The notes: a model not told the origin generated them from the letters alone. 64,000 bases of DNA from Phytopseudomonas daroniae (GCF_004327285.1 NZ_QJUI01000004.1:186001-250000), one strand, 5' to 3'; shown: positions 1 through 11,216, numbered from the stretch's first letter. Made by a program: numbers and translations.

Positions 1-974
1 GCGTCGATGATCGCCTGGCCTTCATCGCCGGTGCGCTGCAGCCACTCGGCGGCCATGGTCGCCCCGATGCTTTCGAAGCCGCTTTCGACTTCCGCCGGCG
101 CACTCTCGCTGACCTGCATGCCATGCTCGGCCAGGGTGGCGACCAGCTTGCCGGTTTCCGCCTCGGCTGCTGCCCAGCCTTGCTGCTCGGCACGCTCCGC
201 CGCGGCCAGGACAGCCTGCTGCGAGGCTTCCGGCAGGCGGGCGAAGGCACGGGCGTTGACGATCACGAAGTTCTTCGGAATGAATGCCTTGACGTCGTAG
301 TAGTACTTGGAGAAATCCCAGGCCTGGGTGTCGACGCCGGTGGTCGGCGAGGTGAGCATGCCGTTGATCATGCCGGTGCTGAAAGCCTGGGGCACTTCAC
401 CGGTGTTGATCACCGTGGGCACCGCGCCCATCAGCTCGGTCATGCGCGAGGTGGCCGGGTTGTAGGCGCGGAACTTCATGCCCTTGAAGTCGGCCATACT
501 GCTGATCGGCGTCTTGGTGAAGATGCTCTGCGGCGACCAGGGCATGGCGTACAACAGCTTGATGCCTTGCTTCTCCAGGCGGGCCTCGACGGCTGGCCTG
601 CTGACTTCCCAGAGCTTCTGCGCATCGGTGTAGTTGCGCGCCAGGAACGGTACGCTGTCGATCTCGTAGATCGCGTCTTCGTTGCCCAGTACCGACATCA
701 GTACATCACCGAGTTGAACCTGGCCGGTCTGCACCGCCCGCTTGACCTCGGGACGCTTGAACAGCGACGAGTTGGCGTGCACGCGGATTTCCAGCTCGCC
801 CGCGGTGGCGGTGGAAACCTCTTTGGCGAAGTCCTTGGCGACTTTGGTAATGGAGTTGCCATCCGGCTGTTCGACCGACATGTTCCAACGCTCAGCGGCC
901 TGGGCGGAGATGCTCATCGTGCCCATGATGCAGGCCAGAACCGTCAGGCCGAAGCGAAACGAAGTTGTCTTCAT
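1..974 (-). CDS. TRAP transporter substrate-binding protein, DctP family (3' end outside window)
   Basis: About 324 codons are visible from the ATG at 972-974; the stop lies off the left edge. DctP-family proteins are the periplasmic receptors of tripartite ATP-independent (TRAP) transporters and hand organic acids (C4-dicarboxylates, sugar acids and similar) to a QM membrane pair. The first ~26 residues are a Sec signal peptide ending SAQA before AERWN. The mature part has DctP-like stretches, for example SIFTKTPISSMADFKGMKFR (residues ~176-195) and TGEVPQAFSTGMINGM. Family length is 320-340 residues, so little is missing. The membrane subunits would be expected beyond the left edge. A LysR gene follows upstream on the same strand and may regulate it. 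Substrate cannot be told from sequence. Confidence 0.88.
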   Translation of the reverse strand, partial: MKTTSFRFGLTVLACIMGTMSISAQAAERWNMSVEQPDGNSITKVAKDFAKEVSTATAGELEIRVHANSSLFKRPEVKRAVQTGQVQLGDVLMSVLGNEDAIYEIDSVPFLARNYTDAQKLWEVSRPAVEARLEKQGIKLLYAMPWSPQSIFTKTPISSMADFKGMKFRAYNPATSRMTELMGAVPTVINTGEVPQAFSTGMINGMLTSPTTGVDTQAWDFSKYYYDVKAFIPKNFVIVNARAFARLPEASQQAVLAAAERAEQQGWAAAEAETGKLVATLAEHGMQVSESAPAEVESGFESIGATMAAEWLQRTGDEGQAIID

Positions 975-1343
975 GTGTTTCTCCAGATCAGAAAGGGGGA
1001 CGCGGCGAACGGCCTTCAACCACTCGATGGCGCGACCCGGACACCACCCCAGCAAGGGCTGGCCCGGTGTTCAGCGTCAGAGACCCTCGAGATGCGCGGG
1101 ACGTATCGGAAGCCGTTTTCGAGTCTCGTCAGATCGCCAAAGGCTGTCCAACTAGAAAAAACGGGGGTGCATGATCAGAAATCGTTATGGGATAAAACGA
1201 GGCGCAGCAGAGCCCCTGCGCACTACTAAAGGGCAAAAAACAGATAACAGATAGTCGAAACATTCGTTCTCGCGATGATTCCGCACAGACAGCGAGCGCC
1301 ACTCTATAAAAAGGGAGCGCGCTCAACGCTGCGACGAATCCGT
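975..1343. other. 369 bp gap upstream of the TRAP receptor gene
   Basis: No credible gene is seen. This stretch is the 5' region of the reverse-strand TRAP receptor gene and the 3' side of the LysR gene, so it should hold the receptor promoter. The part at about 1180-1300 is less GC-rich than its surroundings and has a small palindrome CGAAACATTCG at 1257-1267. No convincing terminator or known operator was recognised. Confidence 0.4.
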
Positions 1344-2288
1344 TCAGGCGGTCTTGCGCTCCAGGCAATGACTGGCCAATGTCACCCGCTCATCGCCCAT
1401 TTCCTCGCTGTACTGCGCCAGCACCTCCGGAGTCAGGGCGACGATGTCCTCGATCAGTTCGAGGCCCACGCCGCTGCGCCAGGTGGCGACGATATCCAGC
1501 GGTGGCGGCTGCGGCACGTCCGCGAGGATGCTCAGCACGCCAAGCTCCAGCTCCTTGCTGACCAGCGAGGCCGGCAAGGCACCGATACCGAAGCCATCGC
1601 GGATCAGCCGGGTCATCGCCGCGACCGAGTTGACGCAGCTGATACGCGGAGAAACCACGTTGCCGGCATGCAGCAGGTTGAGGATGTCCTGGTGCGGCCG
1701 CGAGTTCTTCGAAAAGGTGATGATGCGCTCGCGAGCGAGCTCGTCCATGGAGGTGAATGGCCGGTGATAGAGCGAGCCGGTGGGCACGATCCATTGCACC
1801 GGATAGCGCGCCAGCTCCAGGTTGCGCACGCTGTCGCCGCGCATCACATCGGTCTGGAAGATGATGTCCAGATAGCCTTTCTGCAGTTGCTCGCAGAGGT
1901 TGCGCGAGGTGTCGGCAGTCAGCTCGATCTCCACCGCCGGGTAACACTCCATGATCTTTGCTACGAACGAACTCAGCCAGGTGTGAATGACGGTATCCAT
2001 CGCGCCCACGCGGATGCGCCCCTGGATGCTGCTGGCATCGTTGATCGACTGTTTCATGGCCTGCATGGTGTCGATCATCTGCTCGGCGTACTCGAGCACC
2101 TTCTGCCCCTCGGGGGTCAGCGACACACCTTTGGAATCACGCAGGAACAGGCGTGTACCCAACTCGTCTTCAAGCGCGGCGATGCGGCTGGAAATGGACG
2201 CCTGGGTGCTGAACAGCTTCTCCGCGGTCAGGCGAAAACTCTTCAGGCGAGCGACCCATACGAAGGTCTCGAGAAATCTCAGGTTCAT
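1344..2288 (-). CDS. LysR-family transcriptional regulator
   Basis: A 314-residue LysR protein. The start at the ATG 2286-2288 (MNLRFLETFVWVARLKSF) was chosen because this is the canonical LysR N-terminus; the reading frame stays open 28 codons further upstream but that part does not look like protein. Residues 1-60 are the winged helix-turn-helix (SFRLTAEKLFSTQASISSRI), and ~90-295 the periplasmic-binding-like effector domain. It sits on the same strand as, and upstream of, the TRAP receptor gene and divergent from the OprD porin gene, so either could be its target. Effector unknown. Confidence 0.9.
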   Translation of the reverse strand: MNLRFLETFVWVARLKSFRLTAEKLFSTQASISSRIAALEDELGTRLFLRDSKGVSLTPEGQKVLEYAEQMIDTMQAMKQSINDASSIQGRIRVGAMDTVIHTWLSSFVAKIMECYPAVEIELTADTSRNLCEQLQKGYLDIIFQTDVMRGDSVRNLELARYPVQWIVPTGSLYHRPFTSMDELARERIITFSKNSRPHQDILNLLHAGNVVSPRISCVNSVAAMTRLIRDGFGIGALPASLVSKELELGVLSILADVPQPPPLDIVATWRSGVGLELIEDIVALTPEVLAQYSEEMGDERVTLASHCLERKTA

Positions 2289-2562
2289 GGCGACTAGCCC
2301 CGGCGATGAAAGTAATGCGGGCGATAAGAAGCCTGCAACGGCGGCAGTGGAAGCAGTTTGCATGCCAGCCACCCCGCCATCGCCCTGTTTTAGCGCATCG
2401 ACTTTTCTTATGGGCCGCCACCGGTTTTTCTCGTTGGACGCTCTCGGCCGCGGCTACCAAGAATGCAGCGCCGTACCGTCCACCTAACAAGAACGATAAA
2501 TCGCGCACTGCCAAGCAGACGGAACATACCGCTGCGCGCTCAACCATCAGGAGAGACTCCGC

Positions 2563-3780
2563 ATGACACCGTCCACCCGCATGGCCGCCCTGCTGCTCGC
2601 CAGCAGCGTACCCGGCCTGGCCAACGCCGACTTCATCGGCGACAGCAAGGGCAGCCTGGAGCTGCGCAATTTCTACTTCAACCGTGACTTCCGCCAGGAA
2701 GGCGCCCGTGAAAAGGCCGAGGAATGGGCCCAGGGCTTCCTGCTGCGTGCCGAGTCCGGTTATACCGAGGGCACCGTTGGCGTAGGCATCGATGCCCTGG
2801 GCATGCTCGGCCTGAAACTCGACTCCGGCGACGGCACCGCAGGCAGCGGTCTGCTGCCGGCCGATGGCTCCGGCGGCTCGCAGGACGAGTACTCCAAGCT
2901 GGCACTCACCGCCAAGGCGAAGATTTCCAACAGCACCCTCAAGGTCGGCGCCCTGCACTTCCGCAGCCCGATCGTATCGGCCAACGACTCGCGCCTGCTG
3001 CCGCAAACCTTCCAGGGCGCGCTGCTGAACGTGCAGGAAATCGACAGGCTGACCCTGCAAGGCGGCAAGATCAACCGCATCAAGGCCAACAGCTCCACCG
3101 ACTACACCGAGATGACCGCCAACCGCATCGGTGGCAGCAGCGACTCGTTCGTGTTCGGCGGCGGTGATTACAAGATCACCCCCGAACTGACCGCCGGCCT
3201 GCACTACGGCACCCTCGAAGACGTCTACCAGCAGTACTACGGCACCCTGGTGCACCTGCTGCCGCTGGGCGAAGGCCAGTCACTGAAAACCGACCTGCGC
3301 TACTCGCAGAGCCGTGAAGACGGCAACTTCCGCGACATCGACAACAAGGCCTTCGGCGCCATGCTCACCTACACCCTGGGCGGCCACGCCATCGGTGCCG
3401 GCTACCAGCGCATGAGCGGCGACGATCCGTTTCCCTATATCGCCAGCAGCGACCCGTTCCTGGTCAACTTCGTGCAGATCGGCGATTTCGCCAACGCCGA
3501 AGAGCGTTCCTGGCAGGCACGCTACGACTACAACTTCGCCGCCATCGGCCTGCCCGGCCTGACCTTCATGACCCGCTACATCTCCGGCGACAACGTCGCC
3601 GTAGCCGCAGGCAACGATGGCAAGGAGTGGGAACGCAACATGGATATCGCCTACACCATCCAGTCCGGTGCGCTGAAGAACCTCAACCTGAAATGGCGCA
3701 ACGCCACGGTTCGTTCCAACTTCGGCAACGATCTGGACGAAAACCGCCTGATCCTGAGCTACAGCATGCCTCTGTGGTGA
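2563..3780 (+). CDS. OprD-family outer-membrane porin
   Basis: A 405-residue outer-membrane beta-barrel for uptake of small, usually carboxylate-bearing, substrates. The signal peptide (residues 1-22, ending GLANA) precedes DFIGDSKGSLELRNFYFNRD, the characteristic OprD N-terminal strand. The protein ends in W after NRLILSYSMPLW, typical of a barrel recognised by the BAM machinery. AGGAGAG lies 7-13 bases before the ATG. Length (~400-420) fits the OprD/OccK group. It stands next to a TRAP receptor and a LysR gene, which suggests a shared organic-acid uptake route; the particular substrate is not determinable here. Confidence 0.93.
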   Translation: MTPSTRMAALLLASSVPGLANADFIGDSKGSLELRNFYFNRDFRQEGAREKAEEWAQGFLLRAESGYTEGTVGVGIDALGMLGLKLDSGDGTAGSGLLPADGSGGSQDEYSKLALTAKAKISNSTLKVGALHFRSPIVSANDSRLLPQTFQGALLNVQEIDRLTLQGGKINRIKANSSTDYTEMTANRIGGSSDSFVFGGGDYKITPELTAGLHYGTLEDVYQQYYGTLVHLLPLGEGQSLKTDLRYSQSREDGNFRDIDNKAFGAMLTYTLGGHAIGAGYQRMSGDDPFPYIASSDPFLVNFVQIGDFANAEERSWQARYDYNFAAIGLPGLTFMTRYISGDNVAVAAGNDGKEWERNMDIAYTIQSGALKNLNLKWRNATVRSNFGNDLDENRLILSYSMPLW

Positions 3781-3786
3781 GTAACC

Positions 3787-3818
3787 GCGGGGGCCAATGC
3801 TCAGCCATTGGCCCCCGC
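3787..3818 (+). terminator. Strong hairpin after the porin gene
   Basis: Perfect 13-bp inverted repeat GCGGGGGCCAATG / CATTGGCCCCCGC with a 6-base loop starts 7 bases after the porin stop codon. There is no clear U-run, so it is either a terminator of lower canonical quality or an mRNA-stabilising 3' hairpin. Confidence 0.6.
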
Positions 3819-3863
3819 GCCACGAACAAATCATTGATCGGCTTTAAAGTTCTACAGTCATGC

Positions 3864-4158
3864 AGGGTCTGTTGACGTTTCAGCACGACCGCGCCGGTGC
3901 CCGTTTTGTCGCGAGGCAAGGCACGAGCCGCGAAGTTTGGCTGGCCAAATGAGCCGGCGAGAAACGCCGCATCGCGACAAAACGGGCCCGGCCCTTCGGG
4001 TGGGGCCGCCTAGGTTGCGCGGGAAATCTCGCCATGCGTCGTTGGAGGACTTGAAAAGGGAACAACCATTCCCTGCGCCCTCCGCCTAGCGGATCGCCGC
4101 CCGGCCTGGCGAGATTTCTCGCAGCAACGCGGCTTGTGCTGAAACGTCAACAAACCCT
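3864..4158 (+). mobile_element. MITE-like element, family 1 copy A
   Basis: A 295-bp element bounded by 21-bp terminal inverted repeats, AGGGTCTGTTGACGTTTCAGC and its complement near 4138-4158 (one mismatch, AAACCCT instead of AGACCCT). Inside are two long hairpin arms: CCCGTTTTGTCGCGA / TCGCGACAAAACGGG (~3899-3988) and GCGGGAAATCTCGCCA / TGGCGAGATTTCTCGC (~4018-4122). No transposase is encoded; small ORFs inside are not credible genes. Copies B (38177-38442, inverted) and C (49149-49413) share the same architecture. Copy A is ~30 bp longer because of extra bases in the central part and in the second arm. It ends 53 bp before the chemoreceptor start, so it may contribute to that promoter. Confidence 0.85.
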
Positions 4159-4211
4159 AGCAACCTAGGGTAGAGTCCACGCAAAACAATAAAGCCAACA
4201 AGGGAACCACC

Positions 4212-6095
4212 ATGCCGTTCTTCCTTTCCTGGAAGCAGAAGTTCCGTCTGCTCATCCTCATTACCCTCTCCAGTCTGGCATTGATGACGGCCTCCTCGTT
4301 CTGGGCCAGCCAGCGACTCGACCACGCCCTGCAGGCCCGCGAGAACGCCACCGCCTATGCAGGGGCTTCTGCCACACTGATGAATCAGTGGCTGAAGCTC
4401 GGTGCCGAGCGGCGCGCCCTGACCCCGGAAGGAGAAGCCGACTTCCAGGCCAGCCTGACCGCCCTCGCGGATATGTCACGCCAGTACGCCGAACGCGCCA
4501 CCAGTCTGGACGACCCGAGCATCACCCAGGAGGCCCAGTCGATCGAGCAACTGCTGCAGGACGATATACGCCTCCAGGAAACCTGGCTGGGCTTGTCTCG
4601 CGATCTTGGCCTGACGCCCTTCGACGGCAAGCGCGCGCACCTGGCCGAGAGTGCCAAGGAGCTGGAGCAAATAACCATCAGCCTGATCCAGCCCTTCGTC
4701 GTCGAGGCCCTGAACAATCAGCGCGACTACCTGGCCACCTTCAACCCCACCTACGCCCAGCGCGTGCATGCGGCCGTGAGCGAACTGCAGGCCAAGGTCG
4801 TCGACCTGGACTGGCAGGACACCCAGGTCGGCCAGTCGGTCAACGCCTTCACCCAGGCCTTCGCCGCGGCGGACGCACTGATCCTGCGTATCAGCGACAC
4901 CGAGAAACAGCTGCTCGATCAGGGCCGCCAGATCGACGCGGCCATCGGCGAGCAAAACACTCGTCTGCAGCAAGGCGTGCTCGCGCGCACCACACAACAG
5001 GCCGAACAGGCGCGCAGCACCGCCAATTGGGCCATGGGCCTGACCTTCGTACTGGTCTCGCTGTTCATGCTGATCACCCTCAGTCAGGCCTCGCGTCTGC
5101 TGATGGCTCAGTTGGACAAGGTGATCCGCCTGCTCTCCCAGGTTGCCGCCGGCAATCTCACCGCACGCATCGAGGTTGGCCAGAACCCCAAGGATGAATT
5201 CAACCTGCTGGGTAGCGCCTCCAACCAGATGACAGTGGGTATCGCCGGCGTCATTCGCCAGGTGGTCGATGGCAATCAGCAGCTCAACCAGTTGCACAAC
5301 TACCTCAATGACGCCATGCGCCGTCTCGAGGAGAACAGCACCCAGGTGGAGATGCAGACCGAACAGGCGGCGTCCGCTTCGCAGCAGATATCCGCCACGG
5401 TCAACGAAATGGCCCAGCGCACCAACGATGTCGGCAACGCCACCCAGGCGGCCTATCAATCGGCGCGCAACGGCGCTGCGGTGATAGTCGCCAGCGCCGA
5501 CAACATGCGCCGCCTGTCGCAGTTGATCCAGGACACCCATACCCAGGTCAGTGCCCTGACCCAGTCGAGCGGCAAGGTCACCAGCATCATCGACGTGATC
5601 AACGGCCTGGCCGACCAGACTAACCTGCTGGCGCTCAATGCCGCCATCGAGGCCGCCCGCGCGGGCGAGGCCGGCCGGGGCTTCTCGGTGGTGGCCGATG
5701 AGGTGCGCTCACTGGCGCAGAAGACCGTGGCGGCGACCACCGACATCGCGGTGATCGTCAACGACCTGCGCCAGCAGACCCAGCGTATGGACGACCTGAT
5801 GGTCAGCGGCCTGAGACTGGCCAGTGAAGGCGAACGCAGCTCCGGCGAGGTGGCTCGGGCCATCGATGGCATCACCGGTTCCATGGAGCACCTGAGCGCG
5901 GAAATGAGCCAGGTGGTGGTGGCCATCGAACAGATCTCCAGCACCACCGAGGAGATCGCCGCCAAGGTCGAGGACATCAACCTGCACACCGGCAAGACCA
6001 AGACCCTGCGCCTGAGCCTGGACGAACACACCCAGAGCCTGTCGCACCAGGTCGAGGCGCTGACCACCAGCGCCAATCAGTTCCGCATCGCCTGA
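4212..6095 (+). CDS. Methyl-accepting chemotaxis protein
   Basis: A 627-residue transmembrane chemoreceptor. TM1 is ~residues 10-30, a large mostly helical periplasmic sensor covers ~31-270, TM2 is ~273-293 ([18 protein letters not shown]), HAMP follows to ~345, and the cytoplasmic signalling domain carries the conserved hairpin tip [20 protein letters not shown] then [18 protein letters not shown] (~466-505), which docks CheA/CheW. No C-terminal CheR-docking pentapeptide is seen (ends NQFRIA). AGGGA precedes the ATG by 7 bases. Immediately upstream is MITE copy A, downstream the pxpABC operon. The long periplasmic helical domain resembles the HBM/4-helix-bundle type; the ligand is unknown. 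Confidence 0.94.
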   Translation: MPFFLSWKQKFRLLILITLSSLALMTASSFWASQRLDHALQARENATAYAGASATLMNQWLKLGAERRALTPEGEADFQASLTALADMSRQYAERATSLDDPSITQEAQSIEQLLQDDIRLQETWLGLSRDLGLTPFDGKRAHLAESAKELEQITISLIQPFVVEALNNQRDYLATFNPTYAQRVHAAVSELQAKVVDLDWQDTQVGQSVNAFTQAFAAADALILRISDTEKQLLDQGRQIDAAIGEQNTRLQQGVLARTTQQAEQARSTANWAMGLTFVLVSLFMLITLSQASRLLMAQLDKVIRLLSQVAAGNLTARIEVGQNPKDEFNLLGSASNQMTVGIAGVIRQVVDGNQQLNQLHNYLNDAMRRLEENSTQVEMQTEQAASASQQISATVNEMAQRTNDVGNATQAAYQSARNGAAVIVASADNMRRLSQLIQDTHTQVSALTQSSGKVTSIIDVINGLADQTNLLALNAAIEAARAGEAGRGFSVVADEVRSLAQKTVAATTDIAVIVNDLRQQTQRMDDLMVSGLRLASEGERSSGEVARAIDGITGSMEHLSAEMSQVVVAIEQISSTTEEIAAKVEDINLHTGKTKTLRLSLDEHTQSLSHQVEALTTSANQFRIA

Positions 6096-6111
6096 ACCCC
6101 GTCACCTGCTC

Positions 6112-6140
6112 GCCGCGACCGTCAGCCGACGCGTCGCGGC
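6112..6140 (+). terminator. Hairpin downstream of the chemoreceptor gene
   Basis: GCCGCGAC / GTCGCGGC inverted repeat with a 13-base loop lies 17 bases after the chemoreceptor stop. There is no U-run; terminator function is only possible. Confidence 0.3.
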
Positions 6141-6291
6141 AGCCCCTCCATCGACTTTTCCTATCTCCAGCGGCCGCTTTAATTAGTTGGACGCCTCGCC
6201 CGTGGCACTGAAAAATGCCAATCAGGGTCATAAGACGTATCCACCTACGCCGACTCTACATGTGAACGTAGAACGCACAGAGGACATCACC

Positions 6292-7044
6292 TTGAACAGC
6301 CTGCTCCTGAATTGCGATATCGGTGAAAGCTTCGGTGCCTGGAAAATGGGCCTGGATGCCGAGGTCATGCCCTTCATCGACTGCGCCAATATCGCCTGCG
6401 GTTTCCACGCCTCGGATCCCAGCACCATGGCCAAGACCGTCGCCCTGGCCGTGGCCCATGACGTGCGGATCGGCGCCCATCCGGCCTACCCGGATCTGGT
6501 CGGTTTCGGCCGCCGTTCCATGGACTGCTCGCCCAAGGAGGTCGAAGACCTGCTGCTCTATCAGGTCGGCGCTCTGGAGGGTATCTGCCGCAGCCAGGGT
6601 ACCCGTGTCAGCTACGTCAAACCCCACGGTGCCCTGTACCAGGACATGATGCGCAAACCTGAAATCCTGCGGGCGGTGATGCGCGCCGTGGCGGCCTATG
6701 ACAGCAGCCTGCCGGTGATGCTCATGACCACCCGCGACAACACCCAGGCCCAGGCCATCGGCGACGAGTTCGGCATCACCCTGTGGTTCGAGGCCTTCGC
6801 CGACCGCGCCTATGACCCCGCCGGCTTCCTGGTTTCGCGTGCCCTGCCCGGCGCCGTGCACCATGACGCCGAGACCATCGTCAACCAGGCCACCACCCTG
6901 GCGCGCGGCGAAGCCCTGGTAGCCAGCGATGGCAGCGCGCTGAACCTGCAGGCCCATACGCTCTGCGTGCACGGTGACAACGCCGGTTCGGTGGCCGCGG
7001 TGCAGCGTATTCGCGAGGCCTTCGACGCCCTGGGGCGGGCATGA
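6292..7044 (+). CDS. pxpA: 5-oxoprolinase subunit A (LamB/YcsF family)
   Basis: A 250-residue cytoplasmic protein, part of the PxpABC enzyme that hydrolyses 5-oxo-L-proline (pyroglutamate) to glutamate with ATP. I chose the TTG at 6292 because it gives the family N-terminus ([19 protein letters not shown]) with AGAGGA 7-12 bases upstream; the open frame extends to 6187 but that part has no family similarity. Motifs: [12 protein letters not shown] (~38-49), [13 protein letters not shown] (~64-76), [10 protein letters not shown] (~107-116), VHGDNAGSV near the end. Its 3' end overlaps pxpB by 4 bases, first gene of pxpABC. Confidence 0.93.
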   Translation: MNSLLLNCDIGESFGAWKMGLDAEVMPFIDCANIACGFHASDPSTMAKTVALAVAHDVRIGAHPAYPDLVGFGRRSMDCSPKEVEDLLLYQVGALEGICRSQGTRVSYVKPHGALYQDMMRKPEILRAVMRAVAAYDSSLPVMLMTTRDNTQAQAIGDEFGITLWFEAFADRAYDPAGFLVSRALPGAVHHDAETIVNQATTLARGEALVASDGSALNLQAHTLCVHGDNAGSVAAVQRIREAFDALGRA

Positions 7045-7760
7045 CAGTGAGCGTACCGACACCGAAGATCGAGATCGCCGGGATCGATGCCCTGATCCTG
7101 CGACTGTTCGAGCAGATCGATGAAAGCAACATGCCCTGGCTGCTGGCTGCCAGCGAACGCCTGCGCCAGTGCTTCGGCGACGCGCTGATCGATCTGGTGC
7201 CCTCCTACACCACCCTGCTGCTGCAATACGACCTCGAAGCCCTCGATCCGATGCAGGCCAAAGCGCTGATCGCCGAAGCCTTCAGTGACCTGCAACCAGC
7301 CACTACCGGCGCCGGGCGCTGCCACACCCTGGCCACCTGGTACGACGCCAGCGTTGGCCCGGAACTGCCCTTGCTGGCCAAACGCAGCGGGCTCAGCGAG
7401 GCCGAAGTGATCCAGCGTCACACGGCGCGCGAGTACCAGGTGTTCGCCCTCGGCTTCGCGCCGGGCTTCGCCTTCATGGGTTTGGTGGAGGATGCCTTGG
7501 CCACACCGCGGCTGAGCACCCCGCGCAAGCGCATCGCGCCGGGCAGCGTCGGCATCGCCGATCGCCAGACCGCGGTCTACCCGGTGGTCTCGCCCGGTGG
7601 CTGGAACCTGCTGGGGCGTACTCCGGCAAAACTGTTCGACCGCGAGATCGACGGCTACAGCCTGATGCGTCCGGGTGATCGTGTGCGCTTCGTGGCCATC
7701 GAACATGCCGAATTCATTCGCCTCGGCGGCGACGATACCCCTCTGGAGCGCGCGCCATGA
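7041..7760 (+). CDS. pxpB: 5-oxoprolinase subunit B (allophanate hydrolase subunit 1 family)
   Basis: A 239-residue cytoplasmic subunit of PxpABC, the KipI/allophanate hydrolase subunit 1 family, which works together with PxpC. Visible motifs: [11 protein letters not shown] (~54-64), [12 protein letters not shown] (~136-147), and a run ending [22 protein letters not shown] typical of the C-terminal cyclophilin-like domain. Start overlaps pxpA (ATGA) and the stop overlaps pxpC (ATGA), indicating translational coupling in one transcript. Confidence 0.94.
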   Translation: MTVSVPTPKIEIAGIDALILRLFEQIDESNMPWLLAASERLRQCFGDALIDLVPSYTTLLLQYDLEALDPMQAKALIAEAFSDLQPATTGAGRCHTLATWYDASVGPELPLLAKRSGLSEAEVIQRHTAREYQVFALGFAPGFAFMGLVEDALATPRLSTPRKRIAPGSVGIADRQTAVYPVVSPGGWNLLGRTPAKLFDREIDGYSLMRPGDRVRFVAIEHAEFIRLGGDDTPLERAP

Positions 7761-8692
7761 ACCCTCAACATGATCGCGGTGGCCTGCGTGTACTGCGTAG
7801 CAACCCCTTCGCCCTGCTGCAGGACGCCGGCCGCTTCGGCGTGCGTCACCTCGGCGTGACCCAGGGTGGCGCCCTGGACTGGATCTCCCTGCGCTGGGCC
7901 AACTGGCTGCTGGGCAACGATCTCAATGCGGCAGTGGTGGAAATCACCCTGGGCAATCTCAGCCTGTGCTGCGAACGGGATGGTGAGCTGGCCCTGGCCG
8001 GTGCCGACCTGGGCGCCACCCTGGACGGCCAGCCCCTGGCGCCCTGGCGCAGCTTCAGGGTGAGCAAGGGCCAGCGCCTGGATTTCGTCCAACCGGTGAA
8101 TGGCGCGCGGGCCTACCTGGCAGCGCCTGGTGGTTTTCTTGCCGAGCCGGTGCTCGGTAGCCGTGCCACGGTGGCCCGCGAAGCCCTCGGCGGCCTGCAT
8201 GGCGATGGCCAGGCACTGGCGCAGGATGATCAGCTTGACTGGCAGGGCCAGGCCGGCACGCCACGGCAGATCCCCACCGGGCGAATCCCACGTTTCACGC
8301 CCTCGCCGCGCCTGGAACTGATACTGGGCGCACAGATCGGCGACTTCAGCGGCCAGAGCCTGTTCGATGCCTTCAACACGACCTGGATCATCGACGCCCG
8401 CGCCGACCGCATGGGCGTACGCCTGAACGGCCCGCAGTTGCAGTGTCAGCATTCGGCGATGGTCTCCGAAGGTATCCCCCTCGGTGCCGTACAGGTGCCT
8501 GCCGATGGCCAGCCGATCATTCTGCTCAACGACCGCCAGACCATCGGCGGCTACCCGCGCCTCGGCGCCCTCACCCCACAGGCCGTCGCCCGCCTGGCCC
8601 AGTGCCTGCCCGGCGAAACGTTGCAACTCGCACCCAGCCAGCAAACCAGCGCCCAGCAGCGCCATCGCCAACTGTTGGCGCAGTGGCAGTGA
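7757..8692 (+). CDS. pxpC: 5-oxoprolinase subunit C (biotin-dependent carboxyltransferase-like family)
   Basis: A 311-residue KipA/allophanate hydrolase subunit 2 type protein, third subunit of 5-oxoprolinase. Characteristic motifs: LLQDAGRFGVRHLGVTQGGA (~20-39), LGNDLNAAVVEITLGN, and the conserved NDRQTIGGYPRLGAL near residue 257-271. The trio recycles 5-oxoproline, formed spontaneously from glutamine or glutamate, so it is usually a housekeeping repair function. Overlap with pxpB is 4 bases. The gene ends 120 bases before the MoxR operon. Confidence 0.94.
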   Translation: MNPQHDRGGLRVLRSNPFALLQDAGRFGVRHLGVTQGGALDWISLRWANWLLGNDLNAAVVEITLGNLSLCCERDGELALAGADLGATLDGQPLAPWRSFRVSKGQRLDFVQPVNGARAYLAAPGGFLAEPVLGSRATVAREALGGLHGDGQALAQDDQLDWQGQAGTPRQIPTGRIPRFTPSPRLELILGAQIGDFSGQSLFDAFNTTWIIDARADRMGVRLNGPQLQCQHSAMVSEGIPLGAVQVPADGQPIILLNDRQTIGGYPRLGALTPQAVARLAQCLPGETLQLAPSQQTSAQQRHRQLLAQWQ

Positions 8693-8812
8693 AGTCGTGA
8701 TGCCCGTGGCATAAGACATGGGCGTCGATGGCTTAACCCCCTCCCCTTCGATTATCATGGTCGGCCCTGACGAGCGGTGGTCGTCGCTCGCGATTTCCAT
8801 CTTGGAAAACCT

Positions 8813-9771
<959 letters not shown>

Positions 9772-9772
<1 letters not shown>

Positions 9773-10725
9773 TGCAACCGCACGCGGATAACCCTGAGCT
9801 GCAGGCGGGCATCCGTACCGATCTCAAGCAACTGATCGACATGCGTCACCGCGTGCGCGAAGTTCATCTGTTCTCCACGCCCGGTCAGCACAGCCCGCTG
9901 ATCGGCCTGCACCATTCGAAACTGCGCGGGCGCGGTGTGGATTTCGACCAGGTGCGAGTCTATCAGCCCGGCGATGATGTGCGCACCATCGACTGGCGCG
10001 TAACCGCGCGCACCCAGGAGCCGCATACCAAGCTGTTCCACGAAGAGCGCGAGCGGCCGATCTACATTCTCGTGGAGCAGAGCCGCCAGTTGTTCTTCGG
10101 CTCCGGATTACTGTTCAAATCGGTGCTCGCAGCCCGCGCCGCCAGCCTGATCGGCTGGGCCGCACTAGGCCATAACGACCGCATCGGCGGCCTGGTATTC
10201 GGTGGCCAGGATCATCACGAAATCAAACCGCGGCGCAGCAAGCAGAGCCTGCTGCAACTGCTCAGCCGCCTGGCCCGCGCCAACCAGGCGCTGTCTGGCG
10301 AGGCGCCGGTCTATCGGGACAGCTTCGGTCAGGCCCTGCGCCGTGCTCGCGAGGTGCTGCGCCCCGGTAGCCTGGTGGTGATCCTGTGTGACGAGCGCAC
10401 CCTGAGCGATAGCAGCGAGCAACAGTTGGTTCTGCTCGCCCGGCACACCGATCTGTTGCTGCTGCCAGTGTCCGACCCTCTGGATCACGCCCTGCCCATT
10501 TCCGGTTTACTGCGTTTCGCCGATGGCGATGCACAACTGGAAGTGGACACCGAAGACACCGACCTGCAGCACAGCTATCGCGCCCAGGCGCAGGCCCGTC
10601 AGGCGCGCTGGCAGCGCCTGGCGCAGAAGCTCGGCGTACCGCTGCTGTCGCTGTCCACCGCTTTTGAGCTGGTCGAGCAGTTGCGCGAGCACCTGAACAA
10701 CCTGCGCTCCGGTAAATCGGCATGA
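9772..10725 (+). CDS. DUF58 domain-containing protein
   Basis: A 317-residue cytoplasmic protein starting at the ATG 9772, overlapping the MoxR stop. It contains the DUF58 signature VRVYQPGDDVRTIDWRVTAR (~59-78) followed by a VWA-like fold (RPIYILVEQSRQLFFGSG). DUF58 proteins are constant partners of MoxR ATPases; their biochemical role is not established. Overlaps the following DUF4381 gene by 4 bases (ATGA). Confidence 0.93.
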
Positions 10726-11216
10726 ATCCGCTGGATCAACTCGAACCGCTGCTCGCACCAGCCGCCGTCGGCTGGTGGCCGCCCGCACCCGGCTGGTGGC
10801 TGCTCGCCTTGCTACTACCAGCTCTGCTGTGGGGCGCCCGGCGCCTGCTCGAGCGGCTGCCCAAGCTGCGGCGCAAACAAACCAGCGAACAGCCCCTGGA
10901 TCCGCTGCGTGAAGCCGCGCTGCAAGAGCTGCAACACCTCAGCAAACCCTACGACGGCGCCCCTGCCGGGCCCTGGCTGCAACAAATCAACGGGCTACTC
11001 AAACGCCTGTGTCGCGAACGTTATCCGGACAGCCACAGCCATACCCTGAGCAGCCGTGCCTGGCTGGCGTTTCTCGATAACCGCTGCCCGGCGGCCGGCC
11101 TGACACGCTGGATGATTCTGGTCGAAGGCGCCTACAAACCGCAGTGCAACCTGGATGACAAGGCCATCGAAGACCTCAACCAGGCCGTCGCCATCTGGAT
11201 CCGCAAGCATGTTTGA
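10722..11216 (+). CDS. DUF4381 family membrane protein
   Basis: A 164-residue protein with a proline/tryptophan-rich N-terminus (AAVGWWPPAPGWWLLALLLP, residues ~16-35) leading into one transmembrane helix (~28-42), then a soluble ~115-residue domain on the cytoplasmic side or periplasm. This arrangement and position between DUF58 and the VWA gene is that of DUF4381 proteins in MoxR/Bat operons. Overlaps both neighbours (4 and 8 bases). Function unknown beyond co-occurrence. Confidence 0.88.
   Translation: MNPLDQLEPLLAPAAVGWWPPAPGWWLLALLLPALLWGARRLLERLPKLRRKQTSEQPLDPLREAALQELQHLSKPYDGAPAGPWLQQINGLLKRLCRERYPDSHSHTLSSRAWLAFLDNRCPAAGLTRWMILVEGAYKPQCNLDDKAIEDLNQAVAIWIRKHV

Noticed and set aside
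3880..4065. 61-codon ORF inside MITE copy A (and equivalents in copies B and C)
   Set aside because: It lies wholly in the repeat, is not maintained as the same length in the other copies, and its sequence follows the hairpin arms.
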